DNA of 64,000 bases from Nitrobacter winogradskyi Nb-255 (GTDB lineage Bacteria > Pseudomonadota > Alphaproteobacteria > Rhizobiales > Xanthobacteraceae): assembly GCF_000012725.1 (NCBI RefSeq), contig NC_007406.1:1020001-1084000 (forward strand), in the 5' to 3' direction. Shown here one piece after another: positions 8,790-17,948 of this stretch. Position 1 is the stretch's first letter. Each line of letters opens with the position of its first letter. The translations under genes and the position numbers were made by a program. The notes under the pieces are model-generated. The model was not told the origin of the DNA. It searched no databases and saw only the letters and a list, made by a program, of their open reading frames with translations.

Positions 8790-10010
8790 ATGGCCGATCC
8801 GATTCTGATTGTTGGAGTACCCCTCGATTTCATCTTCTTTGCGTTCATCCTGCTCGGCATTGCGCTGTTCCACCGGCATACGCTTCCGATCGCGCTGACC
8901 GGTCTCGCTGTGATCATCGCTTACAAGACAGGCTTCACGGGGTTCAAGTCCGGCGCGGGATTGAACGGCTTCGCCCACCACATGGCGCACGAGTGGGTCA
9001 CGCTGGCCAACCTGTTCCTGCTTCTGATGGGATTTGCCCTGCTGTCGCGGCACTTCGAGGAGAGCCGGATTCCCGACGCGATGCCAGCCCTGTTGCCCGA
9101 TGACTGGAAAGGTGGCGTCGTCCTTCTCGTCATCGTTTTCATTCTGTCGAGCTTCCTCGACAATATCGCAGGCGCGCTGATCGGAGGAACGGTGGCGCGC
9201 CACGTCTTTCGGGGGAAAGTGCATATCGGTTATCTGGCTGCGATCGTCGCGGCCTCCAATGCGGGTGGCGCCGGAAGCGTGGTCGGCGATACGACGACGA
9301 CGATGATGTGGATCGACGGCGTCAGTCCGCTCAGCGTGCTGGAGGCGTATATAGCGGCCATCGTGGCGCTCGCGATCTTCGCGGTGCCGGCCGCGATGCG
9401 GCAGCATCGCTTTTCACCGATCGTGAAGGATCCGCGGCGCGGTGTGCGTGTGGACGGCGCGCGAGTCTTCGTCGTTGCGGTCATCCTCATCGCGGCGCTG
9501 GCGGCGAATGTGACCGCCAATCTGAAATTCCCGGCGCTGCTCGATACGCTTCCCGTGCTCGGGCTCGCCGTCTGGGCGGCGATTTTGCTGACGGCCTTCT
9601 TGCGAAGGCCGGACTGGAAGGTGATGCCCGAAACGTTCAAAGGCACGGTCTTTCTTCTGGCGCTCGTGACCGCCGCCTCCATGATGCCGGTCGAGACACT
9701 GCCGGCGGCATCGTGGCAGACGACGCTCGGCCTTGGCTTTGTTTCCTCGGTCTTCGATAACATCCCGCTCACCGAGCTGGCTCTCAAGCAGGGCGGCTAT
9801 GATTGGGGATTTCTCGCCTATGCCGTCGGCTTCGGCGGATCGATGATCTGGTTCGGCTCTTCGGCGGGCGTGGCGCTTTCGAACATGTATCCCGAGGCGA
9901 AATCCGTGGGACTTTGGGTCAGGAACGGCTGGACTATCGCGGTCGCCTATGTTGTCGGCTTTTTCGTGATGCTGGCCATCCTCGGCTGGCATCCCGACGC
10001 GCCTCATTGA
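8790..10010 (+). CDS. Ion transporter of the NhaD/ArsB (IT) superfamily
   Basis: A 406-residue polytopic inner-membrane protein with about eleven hydrophobic segments. The motifs SSFLDNIAGALIGG and NAGGAGSVVGDTTTTMMW resemble the two re-entrant signature regions of NhaD-type Na+/H+ antiporters and related citrate/arsenite permeases. A second SVFDNIPLTELAL repeat in the C-terminal half fits the internal duplication of this superfamily. The substrate is not determinable. The ATG at 8790 is preferred over one at 8775 because GGGAG precedes it by 4 bases. Confidence 0.75.
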   Translation: MADPILIVGVPLDFIFFAFILLGIALFHRHTLPIALTGLAVIIAYKTGFTGFKSGAGLNGFAHHMAHEWVTLANLFLLLMGFALLSRHFEESRIPDAMPALLPDDWKGGVVLLVIVFILSSFLDNIAGALIGGTVARHVFRGKVHIGYLAAIVAASNAGGAGSVVGDTTTTMMWIDGVSPLSVLEAYIAAIVALAIFAVPAAMRQHRFSPIVKDPRRGVRVDGARVFVVAVILIAALAANVTANLKFPALLDTLPVLGLAVWAAILLTAFLRRPDWKVMPETFKGTVFLLALVTAASMMPVETLPAASWQTTLGLGFVSSVFDNIPLTELALKQGGYDWGFLAYAVGFGGSMIWFGSSAGVALSNMYPEAKSVGLWVRNGWTIAVAYVVGFFVMLAILGWHPDAPH

Positions 10011-10183
10011 AGGCGTATCAGATCGGCAGCGTTGCGTAGCGCATGCGGCGCGTTTCACCAGTCCGGGTTAAGCCGGTTTTCCGGCCGGGAACATCCTAAA
10101 ATTTCCGCAATGATGTTCAAGGTAACGATTTTGCAAGTCATTGAAAGTTACCGATTAGTTCAACGTGTACTGGAGTTATTAAC

Positions 10184-11236
10184 GTGAGCGACCATTCGTC
10201 TGATCGGACTGCCGGTGAGCGCGATAACAAACTCCCTGAGATGGGGGGCAAGCCGTCGCGCGGCGAGCCTCCGAAACTTGCGCCGGAGCAGGAGTTGTCC
10301 GCCCCGTCGCCCGACGACAACAAGCCGGTAGCAGATCAGGTTGACCTCGCGATCGAAGCTGAAACCGAAGCGGAGGCTCCGGCGATCAAGGCGCTTCGGG
10401 GCGAGGCTGAGGCTCCTGCGGTGGAAATCTCTCCGGTCGAGCCCGAGGTTGAAGTCGAACATTCCAGGTCTGGCCTGCCGCGAGAACTCGGCAAGGCCAT
10501 GGTCGTGACGCCGTTCCATGAAAGGGCCTGGGATCATGAGGCCGGTGATCACGGCCCGGCGGCAGCCGATGGCGCGCGGACATCGAGCCGGTTCGGCAAA
10601 AGGCGTTTCGCCGCCGTTGCGGCGATGGCGGCATTGGCCGCGATCACCGGTGCGATCGGCGGCTCGCTTGCCACCTCCGCCCTTCGCCACGGCATTGCGG
10701 ATCAACAGTCGTCAGCGGTTGCGGACCGCACCCAGGCGCTGGAAGCCACGATCAAGCAACTCGAATCAGAAATCGCCTCGTTGAAGACAGGCGTCGATCG
10801 CTCGGCCAGGAATGATGCAAGCCGGTTCGCCAAGGTCAACGATCGCCTGGACAAGATCGAGAAGGCGCAGGCTGACTCGGCGGCCAGGCTGACGAAGCTC
10901 CATGAGACGCTGGACAAGCCGCATTCGGCTGCGGCGCCGGCAGCACCACCCGCGCCAGCGGCGGTGACCGCTGCGGCGAACGTGACAGGCTCGATTCCAG
11001 TTGCGGAGCCGGTGCCGCTGCCGTCGCCCAAGCCGGGCATCGCGCGTCTTCCGACGGTCCAGGGCTGGGTCCTGCACGACGTCATGGACGGCATCGCCTT
11101 GATTGAAGGCCGTAGCGGTGTCTTCGAGGTTCGCTCCGGCGATCCGGTGCCGGGACTCGGCCGCGTTGACGCCATCCGCAAGCAGGACGGTCGCTGGGTC
11201 GTCGTGACCAGCCGAGGCCTGATTGGAGCACGCTGA
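10184..11236 (+). CDS. Membrane-anchored coiled-coil protein of unknown function
   Basis: A 350-residue protein with an acidic, Glu/Ala-rich N-terminal cytoplasmic half. One transmembrane segment lies near residues 142-166 (AAMAALAAITGAIGG). A coiled coil follows at about 178-245 (LEATIKQLESEIASLK), then an Ala/Pro linker. The C-terminal domain (about 285-350) includes GWVLHDVMDGIALIEG and GLGRVDAIRKQDGRWVV. The architecture is common in Bradyrhizobiaceae but I know no function. It is a single gene. Confidence 0.65.
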   Translation: MSDHSSDRTAGERDNKLPEMGGKPSRGEPPKLAPEQELSAPSPDDNKPVADQVDLAIEAETEAEAPAIKALRGEAEAPAVEISPVEPEVEVEHSRSGLPRELGKAMVVTPFHERAWDHEAGDHGPAAADGARTSSRFGKRRFAAVAAMAALAAITGAIGGSLATSALRHGIADQQSSAVADRTQALEATIKQLESEIASLKTGVDRSARNDASRFAKVNDRLDKIEKAQADSAARLTKLHETLDKPHSAAAPAAPPAPAAVTAAANVTGSIPVAEPVPLPSPKPGIARLPTVQGWVLHDVMDGIALIEGRSGVFEVRSGDPVPGLGRVDAIRKQDGRWVVVTSRGLIGAR

Positions 11237-11539
11237 CGCGATCTCCACGTCTTGCGAGCGGTCTGTCGCTTCAGACCTGACGAGCGGGCTCTGAGGTGGG
11301 ATGAGAGGGCAGCGAGGCGTTGTATCGGAGACGTCTGTGGCGAGATGCGGCATTTGGTTCAATGCCGTGTCTTCGAACTGTTCTTGCAAGATGTAACGCG
11401 GTCATAGCCGTGTAGCTTTAACAGGGCGGTGGTCCGCTACGCGCGCGCCGGGTGAGGAATCCGGGGGCGGGATTTCATTGACCATATCGCTATATATGCG
11501 TCAATATGTAGCTACGTTCCTTACCTTTACTCCCGGTAT
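11237..11539. other. Intergenic promoter region with a second, weaker ModE-like site
   Basis: There is no gene here. At 11488-11512 the perfect left half-site CGCTATATA is followed, after eight bases, by TATGTAGC, a partial match to the right arm TATATAGCG. The spacing is longer than the usual six, so this is a weak companion to the strong site at 11540-11563. Confidence 0.35.
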
Positions 11540-11563
11540 CGATATATTCTAAGGAATATATCG
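11540..11563 (+). promoter_or_regulatory. Strong candidate ModE operator upstream of the TonB-dependent receptor
   Basis: A perfect 10-base inverted repeat, CGATATATTC-TAAG-GAATATATCG, ends 18 bases before the receptor start. Read as nine-base half-sites CGATATATT and AATATATCG with a six-base spacer, it has the geometry and the CG/TATA content of ModE operators. A position this close to the start would suit repression by ModE. Confidence 0.7.
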
Positions 11564-11581
11564 TATTCTCCGGGGGTGATT

Positions 11582-13732
11582 ATGATATTGTCAATGAATT
11601 GCATGAGCAGGGGCGCGCTCCTGTCGTCGGTCGCGATTTTTGCGATGACGGCCGGTGCGGAGGCGCAGGATCGCGACCAGAGTCGTGACAGTGTTTATCA
11701 ACTTGGCGAGATCTATGTTTCCGGCGGAGGGCGCAGCGGCAGCGGGAGCGGAGGTGGCGTCGGCGGCTCGACGGTGACGCGCGAGCAAACATGGACCTTC
11801 GAAAAGCAGACGCTCGATCAAGCCGTGAACCTCGTGCCTGGCGTCAACGGCACGCAGTCGGCCAATGGCCAGCGTAACGAGACCGACATTTTCGTGCGCG
11901 GTTTCGGTCGCTGGCAAGTCCCGCTGATGATCGATGGCGTGCGCGTCTATCTTCCCGCCGACAACCGGCTGGATTTCAGCCGCTTCCTCACCGGCGACAT
12001 CGCCGAAATCCAGATTCAGAAGGGGTATGCCTCGGTGCTCGACGGGCCGGGCGGGATGGGCGGGGCCATCAACCTGGTGTCGATTAAACCGGTCAAGGCG
12101 TTCGAGTCTGAACTCAACGCCGGTACGATGTTCGACAATCGGGGAGCATTCCAGGGCTGGAACAGCTATGCGAGAGTCGGATCGCGCCAGGAGAAATTCT
12201 ACGTTCAGGGCAGCGTCAACCAGCTCGACCAGGATTTCTGGTCGCTGTCGCGCGGCTATTCGCCATATCCGGCGCAAGGCCCTTACGCCGGCTCGCTCGA
12301 GGATGGCGGACGGCGCAACGGTTCGGATACCCGCGACTGGCGAATTAACCTCAAGGCAGGCTACACGCCGAACGAAACCGACGAATACAGCATCAACTAT
12401 ATCAAGCAGTCCGGCGCCAAGGGCGCGCCGCTGAACGTCTACAACAATCCGCCGTCGAGCCAGAACAGCTTCTGGCTGTGGCCGAAATGGGATGTCGAGA
12501 ACCTGTCCTTCCTGTCGAACACCCAGCTCGGCGACGCCTCCTACGTCAGGACCAAGCTTTACTACAACACGTTCTACAATCTGCTTTCGGCGTATGACGA
12601 CATCACCTACTCGTCGCAGTCGAATAACGGCCGCTTCAATAGCTATTATGACGACAGCGCGCGTGGCGGCTCGGTCGAGGCCGGCACCGAGTTGATCCCG
12701 ATGAACACGCTGAAGACGGCGTTCCATTATCGACAGGATTTCCACGCCGAGTGGAATCACAACCGGCCGACCCATCCGACGATGGCTATGCTCGAACCGA
12801 GGCAGAACCAGGCGCAGACGACCTGGTCGATCGCCGGGGAAGATACCTTCCACGTCACTCCCGACTTCGATCTGGTGGCGGGCATCAGCTACGACAAATA
12901 TTCGATCAACAGAGCCGAGGAGTGGGACAGCGGCGGCGGGTTCATCTATGAATATCCGAAGGGGGGCTCCGATGCCCTGAACTGGCAGACGGCGGCGATC
13001 TGGCGCTACAACGAGACCGGCCAGGTTCATTTCAGCGTATCCGACCGTACGCGTTTTCCCACCATCTTCGAGCTTTACAGCCAGCGTTTCGGTACCGCGA
13101 TTCCGAATCCCAATCTCGGTCCCGAGCGCGCCACCAACTACGAACTTGGCTGGAAGGGTCAGATCGCTTCTAACGTGAAGGGAACGGCGGCGATCTTCTA
13201 CAGCGACGTGCGCGACCTGATACAGGCGGTTCGCGTCAGCCCGACTCAGTCGCAAACGCAGAATATCAATCAAGGACACTTCTACGGATTTGAGGCATCG
13301 TTCGAAGCGCAACTCTCCGCGCAGTTCATGATCGGCGGCAACTACACTTTTATAGAGCGAAACGTCAGCGACGTATCCGTGCCCGGATTCCAGCCGGTCG
13401 GCGTGCCGACCCAGAAGGCGTTCCTCTATGCAACGTGGCGGCCAATCGAGCCGCTTGCGATCACGCCAAATCTCGAGGTCACGAGCGACCGCTGGAGCGA
13501 CGTCCTTGTCGGCACGCAGGGACCGAACGCGCCGATCCGCGCCGCGTTTCCTGATCTCTATATCCGCACCGGGGCCTATACGCTCGCCAACATCAACGTG
13601 AACTACAAGTTCACTGAGAATGTTGAGGTGGCGGGCGGTGTAAGGAACCTGCTCGACCAGAACTACGAGCTTGCGTGGGGATTACCGCAGCCGGGACGCA
13701 CCTTCTACCTGAAGGCGCGTGCCAGATTTTAG
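11582..13732 (+). CDS. TonB-dependent outer-membrane receptor, probably under ModE control
   Basis: A 716-residue receptor with a signal peptide (about residues 1-29, ending AGAEAQ). The plug domain (about 50-170) has LDQAVNLVPGVNGTQSANGQ, DIFVRGFGRWQVPLMIDGVR and GPGGMGGAINL. A 22-strand-type barrel follows, with the TonB-box-distal motif RFPTIFELYSQRFG and a terminal Phe (LKARARF). Such receptors import scarce ligands using TonB energy. The perfect ModE-type palindrome directly upstream suggests a molybdenum- or tungsten-related ligand; that ligand assignment is inference. A small secreted protein and a di-haem peroxidase are encoded downstream. ATG 11582 is preferred to GTG 11576, which lies inside the GGGGG ribosome site. 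Confidence 0.85.
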   Translation: MILSMNCMSRGALLSSVAIFAMTAGAEAQDRDQSRDSVYQLGEIYVSGGGRSGSGSGGGVGGSTVTREQTWTFEKQTLDQAVNLVPGVNGTQSANGQRNETDIFVRGFGRWQVPLMIDGVRVYLPADNRLDFSRFLTGDIAEIQIQKGYASVLDGPGGMGGAINLVSIKPVKAFESELNAGTMFDNRGAFQGWNSYARVGSRQEKFYVQGSVNQLDQDFWSLSRGYSPYPAQGPYAGSLEDGGRRNGSDTRDWRINLKAGYTPNETDEYSINYIKQSGAKGAPLNVYNNPPSSQNSFWLWPKWDVENLSFLSNTQLGDASYVRTKLYYNTFYNLLSAYDDITYSSQSNNGRFNSYYDDSARGGSVEAGTELIPMNTLKTAFHYRQDFHAEWNHNRPTHPTMAMLEPRQNQAQTTWSIAGEDTFHVTPDFDLVAGISYDKYSINRAEEWDSGGGFIYEYPKGGSDALNWQTAAIWRYNETGQVHFSVSDRTRFPTIFELYSQRFGTAIPNPNLGPERATNYELGWKGQIASNVKGTAAIFYSDVRDLIQAVRVSPTQSQTQNINQGHFYGFEASFEAQLSAQFMIGGNYTFIERNVSDVSVPGFQPVGVPTQKAFLYATWRPIEPLAITPNLEVTSDRWSDVLVGTQGPNAPIRAAFPDLYIRTGAYTLANINVNYKFTENVEVAGGVRNLLDQNYELAWGLPQPGRTFYLKARARF

Positions 13733-13868
13733 CTTATAAGACCCCAGTGCGGTGGTCACGGCGAGGAGATGCACGTCCGCCCTCCGGCGTGCATCTCCCA
13801 ACGCGCTGCGCTGATTGTGTCTGCCTGAATGTGCTTCCTCTGATGTGCGGTTGCTGCGCGGACAGATA

Positions 13869-13892
13869 CGTTATATTCATAAGAATATAGAT
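13869..13892 (+). promoter_or_regulatory. Candidate ModE operator inside the receptor cluster
   Basis: Half-sites CGTTATATT and AATATAGAT are separated by CATAAG. The TATATTC-ATAA-GAATATA core is a perfect inverted repeat and the left arm is an exact AATATAACG complement. It lies 25 bases upstream of the 13918 gene, in the 185-base gap after the receptor gene, suggesting a second ModE-controlled promoter. Confidence 0.6.
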
Positions 13893-13917
13893 TGGGTCAT
13901 GGGACGGGGAGGAGTTC

Positions 13918-14451
13918 ATGCGCGGGAAGAAGATGTCATGGGGTCCGGTGCTGGGTGCGCTGGCCGTCGCCATTGTCGCAGTGGGATCGTCCGAAGCGCA
14001 GGAGGCCGCCCAACCTGCCTGCACGGCGCCGGTCGCGCCGACGGGCGAACTGGCGCCCTGGACCGCGCCATCCCCGTTGCAGGCGGCCGGCAGCGAGGCG
14101 GGCATTTCAAGCCTGCCGGTCGGCCGGGCCGTACGCCTGACTTTGCTGCAGACGCCTGAGGTGCGTTATCCGCTGCGTCCCGAGAAGCCGGGCGGCTCTG
14201 TCAGCCATGGCGGTCTTGTACGGATCGATGTGCGCGAAGCCGGCACCTACCGGGTGGCGCTTGATTCCGCCGCCTGGATCGACGTCGTGCGTGACAAGCA
14301 GGCGTTGCGATCGACTGCGCACGGACATGGGCCGAACTGCACCGGGATCCGCAAGATGGTGGATTACTCTCTCACGCCAGGTCCTTACATCCTGCAGATA
14401 TCGGCCAATGGCCAGCCGCAGATGACGGTCTTGCTCGCGCGCGTGCCCTGA
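13918..14451 (+). CDS. Secreted protein of unknown function in the ModE/TonB cluster
   Basis: A 177-residue protein with a signal peptide (about residues 1-27, cleavage near SEAQEA). The mature part is probably a beta-rich periplasmic domain with two conserved-looking cysteines (PACTAP and GPNCTGI) and RIDVREAGTYRVALDSAAWI. I do not recognise a family. GGGGAGGAG precedes the ATG. The di-haem peroxidase gene starts 4 bases after its stop, so the two are co-transcribed. Together with its ModE-type operator this suggests a periplasmic partner in metal handling. Confidence 0.65.
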   Translation: MRGKKMSWGPVLGALAVAIVAVGSSEAQEAAQPACTAPVAPTGELAPWTAPSPLQAAGSEAGISSLPVGRAVRLTLLQTPEVRYPLRPEKPGGSVSHGGLVRIDVREAGTYRVALDSAAWIDVVRDKQALRSTAHGHGPNCTGIRKMVDYSLTPGPYILQISANGQPQMTVLLARVP

Positions 14452-14455
14452 TCCC

Positions 14456-15460
14456 GTGCAGGTCCGGCGTTTCTCGCGTCCGTTGCTGTCAGCCGGGCTG
14501 CTGCTGATCATATCGTCGCCAGCCGGGCTGCCGATGGGAGAAGCCTCGACATGGCGGTGGACGCTGCCGGCCGGCGTTTCGGCTCCGCCTGTTCCGGCCG
14601 ACAATCCCATGACCGCCGCCAAGGTCGAGCTCGGGAGGCGTCTGTTCTACGACGCCGATCTGTCGGTTGACGGCACCATGTCCTGCGCCACCTGCCACGT
14701 GCAGAAGCACGCTTTCGCCGATAGCACCCGAACCCGTCCCGGCGTGACGGATGAGCCGGGGCGACGCAACGTTCCCGGTCTGGCAAATGTCGCATGGTTC
14801 ACGCCGCTGAACTTCGCGGACCCGGCAGCGACGACGCTTGAGATGCAGGCGGCGACCCCGGTATTCGGCACTCATCCGGTCGAGATGGGCATGGCGGGGC
14901 GTGAAGCCGAGATCGGCAGGCGGTTCGGACGCGATAGTTGCTACCAGACGATGTTCGCCCGCGCCTTTCCCGAAGATGGCGGTCGCATCGACTTTTCCAA
15001 TGTGGCGCGCGCACTGGCGAGCTTCGAACGCACGCTGATCTCCCATGGCAGCGCCTGGGACCGGCAGCGGCTTGGTCCCGAAGCACAAGCTGGTTCCGCG
15101 CTGTTCGCCCGCGATTGCGCGAGCTGTCATTCAGGGTCGAACTTCACGGATTTGACCATGCACCGTCTCGGCCCGGCCGATCCCGCGCTGGCCGATCAGG
15201 GGCTGTTCGAAAAGACGGGGATCGATGCCGATCGCGGCAAGTTTCGTACGCCCTCGCTGCGCAACATCGCGCTGACCGGCCCCTGGTGGCACGATGGATC
15301 GGCGTGGACGCTCGATGAGGCTATCGCCAGGCACGGGCTGACGCACGGCGCGGCCGATGTGGCGCAGCTGATCGCTTTCCTTGGGGCTCTATCTGACACC
15401 GAGTTCACCCAGCGCAAATCGCTCGCCATGCCTGAAGATGCCTGCGGCAAGCGCCTGTGA
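14456..15460 (+). CDS. MauG/cytochrome c peroxidase-like di-haem protein
   Basis: A 334-residue exported protein with a signal segment at about residues 8-30. Two haem c sites are present: CATCH at 77-81 and CASCH at 221-225. The fold markers are LGRRLFYDADLSVDGTMSCA, FRTPSLRNIALTGPWWHDGS and LIAFLGALSD, as in the bacterial di-haem peroxidase/MauG/MbnH superfamily. These proteins reduce peroxide or carry out oxidative chemistry on partner proteins or peptides. The GTG start lies 4 bases after the preceding stop. An association with a metal-controlled TonB receptor recalls copper-chelator systems, but the ligand here is unknown. Confidence 0.85.
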   Translation: MQVRRFSRPLLSAGLLLIISSPAGLPMGEASTWRWTLPAGVSAPPVPADNPMTAAKVELGRRLFYDADLSVDGTMSCATCHVQKHAFADSTRTRPGVTDEPGRRNVPGLANVAWFTPLNFADPAATTLEMQAATPVFGTHPVEMGMAGREAEIGRRFGRDSCYQTMFARAFPEDGGRIDFSNVARALASFERTLISHGSAWDRQRLGPEAQAGSALFARDCASCHSGSNFTDLTMHRLGPADPALADQGLFEKTGIDADRGKFRTPSLRNIALTGPWWHDGSAWTLDEAIARHGLTHGAADVAQLIAFLGALSDTEFTQRKSLAMPEDACGKRL

Positions 15461-15461
15461 A

Positions 15462-15565
15462 TATAGCGTTTTCGAGCGAAGTGGAATCCGGTTCGCGTGA
15501 AGAAAACGCGTCAAATCAAGAAGCTGGAGTCTTTCATCGCTTCCACGAAACGGTGAAAGGCTCTA
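15462..15565 (+). repeat. Dispersed intergenic repeat, copy 2
   Basis: It starts 1 base after the peroxidase stop with TATAGCGTTTTCGAGCGAAG. The CCGGTTCGCGTGAAGAAAAC block follows, then an imperfect hairpin (AGTCTTTCATCGCTTCC / GAAACGGTGAAAGGCT). Confidence 0.75.
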
Positions 15566-15626
15566 GCCGCGCGCGAATGATCCGCGCCGTTGATCGCCGT
15601 GATCAGTGATGATCGCCGGCCGCGCT

Positions 15627-16067
15627 TTATGATGAGTTCTTGCTGCCACGCCGCGGCGGCTGAGGATTGTTTTCGGGATTCGTGTCGTACTTGGATATTC
15701 GCGTAATGAGCCCGCCAGCGGCGAGCGGTTGCAGATCGGACTCCAGACTGTCGGCGATCTCCTTGGCATAGACCTCCTGGTCATCCACATAGAGCGTGAA
15801 GGATTTCAGATATTTTTCCTTCTTCGCCGGATCCTCGATCGTCGCCTTAGTCCACTGGTATAGCGGATAGCCATCGACGCCGCGCTCTTCCGCCGTGGTG
15901 ACGTACTCCGAAAAGGCGTCGAACTGCGATTTCGGCACGGCGCGGTGTCTGGCGAGGATCTCGAAGAGACGTGTCAGCGCCGGGTCTTGCGCCTTTCTTC
16001 GTATCGATTCCGAGATCGCCGCATCGACGACATCGAATCGAACCTGATACTGCCATTGAGGAACCAT
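15627..16067 (-). CDS. Conserved hypothetical protein
   Basis: A 146-residue soluble protein, predicted helical, with no signal peptide or membrane segment (begins MVPQWQYQVRFDVVDAAISE). The C-terminus is Pro/Arg/Ser-rich and probably disordered. I do not recognise the family and the neighbours (repeat, divergent selO) do not suggest a role. Codon use looks coding and the frame is clean. Confidence 0.55.
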   Translation of the reverse strand: MVPQWQYQVRFDVVDAAISESIRRKAQDPALTRLFEILARHRAVPKSQFDAFSEYVTTAEERGVDGYPLYQWTKATIEDPAKKEKYLKSFTLYVDDQEVYAKEIADSLESDLQPLAAGGLITRISKYDTNPENNPQPPRRGSKNSS

Positions 16068-16225
16068 GTGCTTCCACGCTCCCTGATCGAGCCCTCGCCA
16101 TAAAGCCTAATGTTCGCTCCTCGTGATGTCCAGCAGCCGATCCACCTGCGATCGATCCACGCGGCCGTTGAAGAGGTTCAGCGCCCGACCTTGCTTTTTC
16201 GGAACGGAGGAACGACTTTAAGCGC

Positions 16226-17743
16226 ATGAGCCAGCTTGCAGAGAAGTCGTGTGTCACGCCCGCGGATGCGGCCGCGCCCATTCCGTTCGACAACACCTAT
16301 GCGCGGATGCCCGAGGCGTTCTATGAGCGCGTGAAACCGGCGGCGGTGGCGGCGCCGAGGCTCCTGCGCGTGAACGACGCGCTGGCTCGCCAGTTGCGCA
16401 TCGATCCGGCGTTCCTCAAGAGCCCCCAAGGCGTTGCTGTTCTTTCCGGCAATGAGATCGCGCCTGGATCTGACCCCATCGCGCAGGCTTACGCGGGGCA
16501 CCAGTTCGGAAGCTTCGTGCCTCAGCTCGGCGACGGCCGGGCCATCCTGCTCGGTGAGGTCGTGGACGCTGCGGGCAAAAGATTCGACATCCAGCTCAAA
16601 GGCTCTGGCAGGACCCGGTTCTCCCGACGCGGCGATGGCCGCGCCGCGATCGGTCCCGTGATCCGCGAATACATCGTCAGCGAGGCCATGGCCGCGCTCG
16701 GCATTCCGACGACGCGCTCGCTCGCCGTGGTGTTGACCGGCGAACAGGTCATGCGTGAGCGCGTACTGCCGGGCGGCATCCTGACCCGTGTTGCGTCGAG
16801 CCACCTGCGTGTCGGCACGTTTCAGTATTTCGCCGCGCGTGGCGACGTCGAAAACCTTCGCGCTCTGGCCGATTATGCCATCGCCCGGCACTACCCGGAT
16901 GTATGCTCGGCCGGGGACCCGTATCTGGCTTTCTTCGACGCGGTCGTCGCAACGCTGGCCCGGCTGTCGGCACGATGGATGCTTGTCGGTTTCATCCATG
17001 GCGTTCTGAACACCGACAACACCGCGATCGCGGGCGAGACGATCGATTACGGGCCGTGCGCGTTCATCGACGCCTATCGGCCTGACAAGGTTTTCAGTTC
17101 GATCGATCAGTTCGGACGCTATGCGTTTGAAAACCAGCCCGCCGCCGTGGCATGGAATCTGGCGCGGTTCGCCGAGGCCTTGCTGCCGCTGATAGCGGAT
17201 GGCGGCGCCAAGGCGATTGAATGCGCGAATGCCTCGATCGCCGCCTTCGATGATCACTTCAATGCCGCGTATCTCTCGGGCATGCGCCGGAAGCTTGGCC
17301 TTGTCCGCGAGATGGAAGGCGATCTCGAACTCGCGTCCGACCTCCTGACCCGGATGTCGGAGAATGGAGCGGACTTCACGTTGACGTTCCGCGCTCTGTG
17401 CGGGGCCGCCGACGATACGAAAGGCGATGCGGAGGTGAGGGGGCTATTCGCAGACCCGTCCGCTTTCGACCAATGGACTGAACGGTGGCGGCAGCGCCTG
17501 TCGCTTGAAGGGCAGTCGGCGGAGGTGAGACGCACCGACATGCTCTCCGTCAACCCGATGTTCATTCCGCGCAATCATCGCATCGAGGCTGCCATTCGCG
17601 ACGCGGAAGCAGGACGCTTCGAGACGTTCCACGAACTTGTCGAAGTGCTGTCGCATCCCTTCGATGACCAGCCGAAGTTTGCCGGCTATGCGAAGCCGCC
17701 CCGGCCGGAAGAGGAAGTCCGGCAGACTTTCTGCGGGACATAG
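16226..17743 (+). CDS. selO: SelO/YdiU protein adenylyltransferase (UPF0061)
   Basis: A 505-residue SelO pseudokinase, which transfers AMP from ATP to Ser, Thr or Tyr of target proteins and is linked to redox stress. Signature stretches are PIAQAYAGHQFGSFVPQLGD, DIQLKGSGRTRFSRRGDGRA, SEAMAALGIPTTRSLAVV and the nucleotide/Mg site FIHGVLNTDNTAIAGETIDY. The length is normal. Many SelO proteins end with a redox-active CxxC/U; here the last residues are RQTFCGT, with a single Cys. It is a single gene, divergent from the hypothetical gene at 15627. Confidence 0.9.
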   Translation: MSQLAEKSCVTPADAAAPIPFDNTYARMPEAFYERVKPAAVAAPRLLRVNDALARQLRIDPAFLKSPQGVAVLSGNEIAPGSDPIAQAYAGHQFGSFVPQLGDGRAILLGEVVDAAGKRFDIQLKGSGRTRFSRRGDGRAAIGPVIREYIVSEAMAALGIPTTRSLAVVLTGEQVMRERVLPGGILTRVASSHLRVGTFQYFAARGDVENLRALADYAIARHYPDVCSAGDPYLAFFDAVVATLARLSARWMLVGFIHGVLNTDNTAIAGETIDYGPCAFIDAYRPDKVFSSIDQFGRYAFENQPAAVAWNLARFAEALLPLIADGGAKAIECANASIAAFDDHFNAAYLSGMRRKLGLVREMEGDLELASDLLTRMSENGADFTLTFRALCGAADDTKGDAEVRGLFADPSAFDQWTERWRQRLSLEGQSAEVRRTDMLSVNPMFIPRNHRIEAAIRDAEAGRFETFHELVEVLSHPFDDQPKFAGYAKPPRPEEEVRQTFCGT

Positions 17744-17948
17744 CGGGCGGGCCTCGTACAGGAATCGCGCCTCAATTCCTGTCGGCGCGACTTGTTCAAG
17801 TCGGCACGTCGCGATCACTCAGCCGCTGGAACTCCCGCCACGTTCAAAAGTTGAAAGAGACTTTCTCCCACCGCACGGCAGCCCTCGTGGATTCGGGTCA
17901 ACGTATCGGCGACCTCTTTGATAGCATCAATCGGCGGCGGACATACGG

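Noticed and set aside
11591-13312. 573-codon minus-strand frame opposite the TonB receptor
   Set aside because: The receptor on the plus strand has a signal peptide, a plug and a barrel; the minus frame is a high-GC shadow.
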